DNA of 64,000 nucleotides from Myxococcales bacterium UBA1238 (lineage in GTDB: Bacteria; Myxococcota_A; Bradymonadia; UBA7976; UBA1532): positions 39,793-103,792 of the forward strand of contig DBWM01000002.1 in NCBI GenBank assembly GCA_002309015.1, given 5' to 3'. The position numbers were made by a program, and so were the translations under genes. Shown piece after piece: positions 60,650 through 64,000 of this stretch. The notes below the pieces were generated by a model that saw only the letters and a program-made list of their open reading frames with translations, made no database searches and was not told the DNA's origin. The stretch's first letter is position 1. The number at the start of each line of letters is the position of its first letter.

Positions 60650-62491
60650 ATGAAGAAAATGAAGATGGCATCATTCGCGGCTGCGCTCACAGCTTTTGCA
60701 CTGACAGCCTGCAGCGTGGGCGACGGATCTGTGGATGATCGGGCGATCGATCAGCGCGCGGCGTCCATCGTCAATGGTGAGCTGGAAGATGGTTTCCCAG
60801 CCATCGGCGTGCTGATGTATTACGACAGGGATAATCACGTCATTGACTATATCTCATGTTCAGCGACTTTGATTCGATCGAACTGGGTCCTGTCGGCCGC
60901 ACATTGCTTCGATACGGAGTCTGAAGCGCCGACGCTGGCCTTTTTCATGGATCCACACCCCCTTCAGACCGACGACGTTGACTGGAATGGACCCTACGAG
61001 GTACCTGATGGGGTACCGTTCTATACCGTCAAACGTCTGATCAAGCATCCTTCGTACGACCTGAATACGGCTACCGGAGCCGACATCGCCCTGTTGGAGC
61101 TCGACGAGAGCGTTCCGGATGTGGATCCGATGCCGATCTTTGCAGGCGACCTGCACGACTACATCGGTACGATGACCAAATCCGTCGGCTACGGCATCAC
61201 CCTTGCAACCCAGAGCGCCATCGACAGGCGTAAGCGATCGGTGGATCTCAAGCTCGAAGATGTATTCGACGTGCAGTACTATACCTCAGGGGAGGACAAA
61301 GGCGTCTGTTACGGCGACTCGGGCGGTCCCAACCTGGTCAACGTCGATGGTGAATGGCAGATAGCCGGCATTCACGCAGTGATGTTCTCATGGGATAGCA
61401 CGTGGAACGTGGATGGAACCGATACCTGCCTGGCCGATACGGGCAACACGAACGTGGAATCCCTTCGCGCATGGATCCATCAGCAACTCGGCGAAGCGGG
61501 CAATTGCAACGACGACCCCGATCTCTGCCATTGCGCAGAGGCGTGCCAGCCTGACGGCCTTTGTGAACCCTATCGCTGCAGCGGTTCAAAACATTGCCTC
61601 GATATGATGGTGAATACGCCGACGACCCGCGAAGAGGTCAACACGTTCTGGATCAACACCATGAACCTGACACCTGAATCCGTCGACCTCTATGTGCGCT
61701 ATAACCAATGCAGTCAACGATACCAGAGCAGTGATTCAGCCTGGCTCAGGAATTGCCTCGGCATCGCTCTGGACTGTATTGAGGACGGCTACGAAGCGAC
61801 TGACGGAACCCTGAGCTGCCGTGAGACCGTCGACTGCATAAACCGCTGTGGATCGAGCGACTATTACTGCGCCAACGATTGCCTGAATGAGGCCCAAAGC
61901 GATCAGGAAGTCCATGCCTACCGCAACTACCTCTGCGCTTACTACAACGGCTGCGCGCTCGATCCGGACGACAACTGCTTCAGGAGCAATTGCCAGACCG
62001 AGTTTGACGCCTGCGACGGACCTGCTGAGACCGATGGCGGCATCATCGTCGATCCCGATGGCGGCACTGACGCTGATGTGACCGATGGCGGAATGGAAGA
62101 TGCAGAGCCCGATGCGGAAGCCGATGCGTCGGAGACGGATGCGGTGGCGGATGCGGGCGAAGAAGATGCGTCGGAGACGGATGCGATGGCGGATGCAGGC
62201 GAAGAAGATGCGTCGGAGACGGATGCGATGGCGGATGCGGGCGATGATGCGGGCAGCGCCGATGCGTCGGATGATACTTCCACAGCAACTGAAGACAGCG
62301 GCGCGAGCGTGGATTCAGGCAGCGACGATGCCGCAAAGCCTTCGGAGAAGGATGCTGACCTTGAAGAAGAAGACGATGACGACGGCGACGACGGCTGCAG
62401 TGCGATGCCAGGGACTCAGAGCAGGGGCTGGCTTGCATTCATCGGACTCTCTCTGCTAGTTGGGGGGCGCAGAAAACGAACGAGGATTTAA
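60650..62491 (+). CDS. S1 serine protease lipoprotein, cassette 3 type A
   Basis: ATG 60650 (MKKMKMASFAAALTAFALTAC, lipobox LTAC); AAAGGG lies about 12 bases upstream. The 613-residue protein has propeptide ending AASIVNGELEDGFPAIG and the triad SAAHC (about 84), ADIAL (about 144) and GDSGGPN (about 222). The Cys-rich part is LCHCAEACQPDGLCEPYRC. A three-copy 42-bp coding repeat starts at 62123, 62165 and 62207 (residues DASETDAM or variants). The tail GCSAMPGTQSRGWLAFIGL ends GGRRKRTRI, a less typical Arg cluster. Type B follows after 13 bp. Confidence 0.92.
   Translation: MKKMKMASFAAALTAFALTACSVGDGSVDDRAIDQRAASIVNGELEDGFPAIGVLMYYDRDNHVIDYISCSATLIRSNWVLSAAHCFDTESEAPTLAFFMDPHPLQTDDVDWNGPYEVPDGVPFYTVKRLIKHPSYDLNTATGADIALLELDESVPDVDPMPIFAGDLHDYIGTMTKSVGYGITLATQSAIDRRKRSVDLKLEDVFDVQYYTSGEDKGVCYGDSGGPNLVNVDGEWQIAGIHAVMFSWDSTWNVDGTDTCLADTGNTNVESLRAWIHQQLGEAGNCNDDPDLCHCAEACQPDGLCEPYRCSGSKHCLDMMVNTPTTREEVNTFWINTMNLTPESVDLYVRYNQCSQRYQSSDSAWLRNCLGIALDCIEDGYEATDGTLSCRETVDCINRCGSSDYYCANDCLNEAQSDQEVHAYRNYLCAYYNGCALDPDDNCFRSNCQTEFDACDGPAETDGGIIVDPDGGTDADVTDGGMEDAEPDAEADASETDAVADAGEEDASETDAMADAGEEDASETDAMADAGDDAGSADASDDTSTATEDSGASVDSGSDDAAKPSEKDADLEEEDDDDGDDGCSAMPGTQSRGWLAFIGLSLLVGGRRKRTRI
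62123..62250 (+). repeat. 42-bp coding repeat in cassette 3 type A linker
   Basis: GATGCGTCGGAGACGGATGC starts at 62123, 62165 and 62207, exactly 42 bp apart and in frame. The period equals that of the intergenic arrays, and the unit contains GCGTCGGAGACG, which resembles their core. Confidence 0.85.
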
Positions 62492-62504
62492 GGGCAAAAC
62501 TGTG

Positions 62505-64000
62505 ATGAACATGAAACGGCGCGCATTTTTGACTCTGGCCACCGCATTGTGCGTTGCGGCCTGCAGTCACGAGCAGACCGATGAGGCTTCGACCGCATCG
62601 TCGGAGCAAAAGATCGTCAACGGTCAGAATGAGTCGAACTTCCCGGCTGCGGGTGCGCTCGTCATTTACGATGATTACAACGATGAGTATTACGAGCGCT
62701 TTTGCTCGGGCACTTTGATCCGATCGAACTGGGTGCTCACTGCGGGTCATTGCGATTTGCAGAATGACGTCGGTTTAGACAACATCTGGTTCCTGGTGGG
62801 CGAGCACGCGGAAGAGAGCTACGACCGATCGATTCCTGAAGGCTCAACGCTCTATCCGGTGAAGCGGATCATCCATCATCCGCTGTATAATAGCTTCACC
62901 GTGAATTACGACATCGGCCTGGTGGAGCTCGATGAATCCATCACCGGCGTGGATCCGATCCCTTTGTTTGAAGGTGATCTGCGCGCGCATGTGGGATCTG
63001 AGGTGAAAGCGATCGGGTACGGCGTCACCGCTTACGGCTCCGAGGAGAATGACGCGCGTAAAAGATCGACGGATTTGCAGATCCTGAAGGTCTACGACGC
63101 CAATTACATCGTGCAGGGCGAAAACTCAGGCATCTGCAACGGGGATTCGGGCGGTCCGGATCTGATCAACATCGACGGGCAATGGCAAGTCTGCGGTGTC
63201 CATTCGATCGGCGTCCTTTCTGATGAGGAGGAGCCGAGCGTCAGCGACGCCTGTTTATATCCCTCGGGGATGACGCGCGTCGATGCCTTCCGCAGCTGGA
63301 TCCTTCAAAACATCGGAGAAGAGGCAGACTGCAGGCAGGATCCCTCCCTCTGCCATTGTGCCAAAGCCTGCCGCGACGACGGACAATGCGAACCCTACTT
63401 CTGTGGTGAGCACAGCACATGCTATGAGGCGATCATCGGGGAAGCGCATTCGGTTGAGGAGGCCATCGCATCGACGGGCGCCATCTATCAGCTCTCTCCC
63501 CAGGATCATCTGCATTTTCGGGCGATTATGGAATGCGCCAATTCGTACGTCTTCGACCCGGATCTCTATGAGGCCTGCAACATTGCGGACGTCGTTTGCG
63601 AGTCGCAGGCCCTCGATTTAGGGACCGGCGATGCTTCCTGCGCGGAGACGGTGGAATGCATGGCGGGCTGCGGCGCATATGACGATGACTGCGCGGTTGA
63701 TTGCAATGATGCCTCAAAGGAAACGGCCGGACGGCATGCCCAGGCATACATCAATTGCTCAAACTTCTATGCATGCGGAAGCCTGGAGCCGGACGACAGC
63801 TGTATGCTCGACCATTGCGCGGTGCCCATTCAGGACTGTTACGGGGAAGATGGCGACGACGACGACGATAATGACGGAGGATTGGGGCCTGGTCCCATCG
63901 ATGGCGGAAGCTACGATGCAGAGATCGATGCGGAGGTCGATGCATCCGACGCGGAGCTGATCACCGACGGAGGGAACGAGGACGCCGGCAGCGACGCGGT
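62505..64000 (+). CDS. S1 serine protease lipoprotein, cassette 3 type B (3' end beyond window)
   Basis: ATG 62505 has AAGGG ten bases upstream; in-frame ATG 62511 (MKRRAFLTLATALCVAAC) is the alternative. The lipobox is VAAC, then SHEQTDE. An EQK/IVNG site is followed by TAGHC (about 80), YDIGL (about 135, with Gly in place of Ala) and GDSGGPD (about 213). The Cys domain is LCHCAKACRDDGQCEPYFC. The Asp-rich linker is reached and the window ends within it, so the sorting tail is not seen. It completes the third A-B cassette. Confidence 0.88.
   Translation, partial: MNMKRRAFLTLATALCVAACSHEQTDEASTASSEQKIVNGQNESNFPAAGALVIYDDYNDEYYERFCSGTLIRSNWVLTAGHCDLQNDVGLDNIWFLVGEHAEESYDRSIPEGSTLYPVKRIIHHPLYNSFTVNYDIGLVELDESITGVDPIPLFEGDLRAHVGSEVKAIGYGVTAYGSEENDARKRSTDLQILKVYDANYIVQGENSGICNGDSGGPDLINIDGQWQVCGVHSIGVLSDEEEPSVSDACLYPSGMTRVDAFRSWILQNIGEEADCRQDPSLCHCAKACRDDGQCEPYFCGEHSTCYEAIIGEAHSVEEAIASTGAIYQLSPQDHLHFRAIMECANSYVFDPDLYEACNIADVVCESQALDLGTGDASCAETVECMAGCGAYDDDCAVDCNDASKETAGRHAQAYINCSNFYACGSLEPDDSCMLDHCAVPIQDCYGEDGDDDDDNDGGLGPGPIDGGSYDAEIDAEVDASDAELITDGGNEDAGSDA

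Overview
The window looks like chromosomal DNA of a Gram-negative bacterium from the Myxococcota (Bradymonadia-like) or a related deltaproteobacterial lineage. This is an inference from protein architecture, not from a marker gene. The supporting signs are MYXO-CTERM-like C-terminal sorting tails, a MopE-type Cys/Asp metal-binding motif, an AgmX/PglI-type C-terminal domain, very many lipoproteins, and EGF-like and Sel1-rich proteins. Base composition is moderate, lower than in soil myxobacteria. I found no rRNA, tRNA, transposase, integrase or cas gene.

Layout. 1-1.6 kb: two Cys-rich EGF-type lipoproteins. 1.8-10.2 kb: a starch/glycogen region with two GH13 glycosidase lipoproteins, two stand-alone carbohydrate-binding lipoproteins that share a Cys-rich module with the second glycosidase, and an acidic helical protein. 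10.3-20.8 kb: a minus-strand block of six Sel1-repeat proteins, two of them 744-residue tandem paralogues. 21-25.3 kb: a DUF134-NifX-like fusion, a helical protein and a caspase-like/FGE-sulfatase fusion whose caspase dyad appears lost. 25.4-31.4 kb: a GT2 glycosyltransferase, a WecA/MraY-type transferase, a MIF-type tautomerase, an M3 oligopeptidase and a YbjN-like secreted protein. 31.5-35 kb: an accessory segment between two near-identical 98-bp repeats, holding two paralogous lipoproteins and an AT-rich HExxH lipoprotein. 35.1-37.9 kb: a helical protein, a CDF transporter and a DegT aminotransferase (the last two overlapping). 38-45 kb: six tandem DUF4424-like/YARHG secreted proteins. 45.1-46 kb: another helical protein. 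47.2-64 kb: eight lipoproteins with a trypsin-like (S1) domain, the first two lacking catalytic residues and the other six arranged as three two-gene cassettes.

The most unusual signal is in the intergenic DNA. Five arrays in the protease region carry a 13-bp palindromic core (consensus GCRTCGNCGAYGC) at a strict 42-43 bp pitch; four of them have eight units at nearly identical offsets. A second pair of arrays around the gene at 22420-23208 has an unrelated palindrome (TCRAARGCCTTYGA) at an exact 43-bp pitch. Shorter arrays at 22 or 44 bp lie in other gaps. All pitches are near whole numbers of DNA turns. There is no CRISPR machinery here and the cores are too short for CRISPR repeats. I propose helically phased protein-binding arrays, possibly coordinating the secreted-protein genes.

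Most genes here encode exported products: surface lipoproteins, proteases, glycosidases and adhesive or repeat proteins. The region therefore reads as a cell-surface and degradation island of a predatory or saprophytic bacterium.
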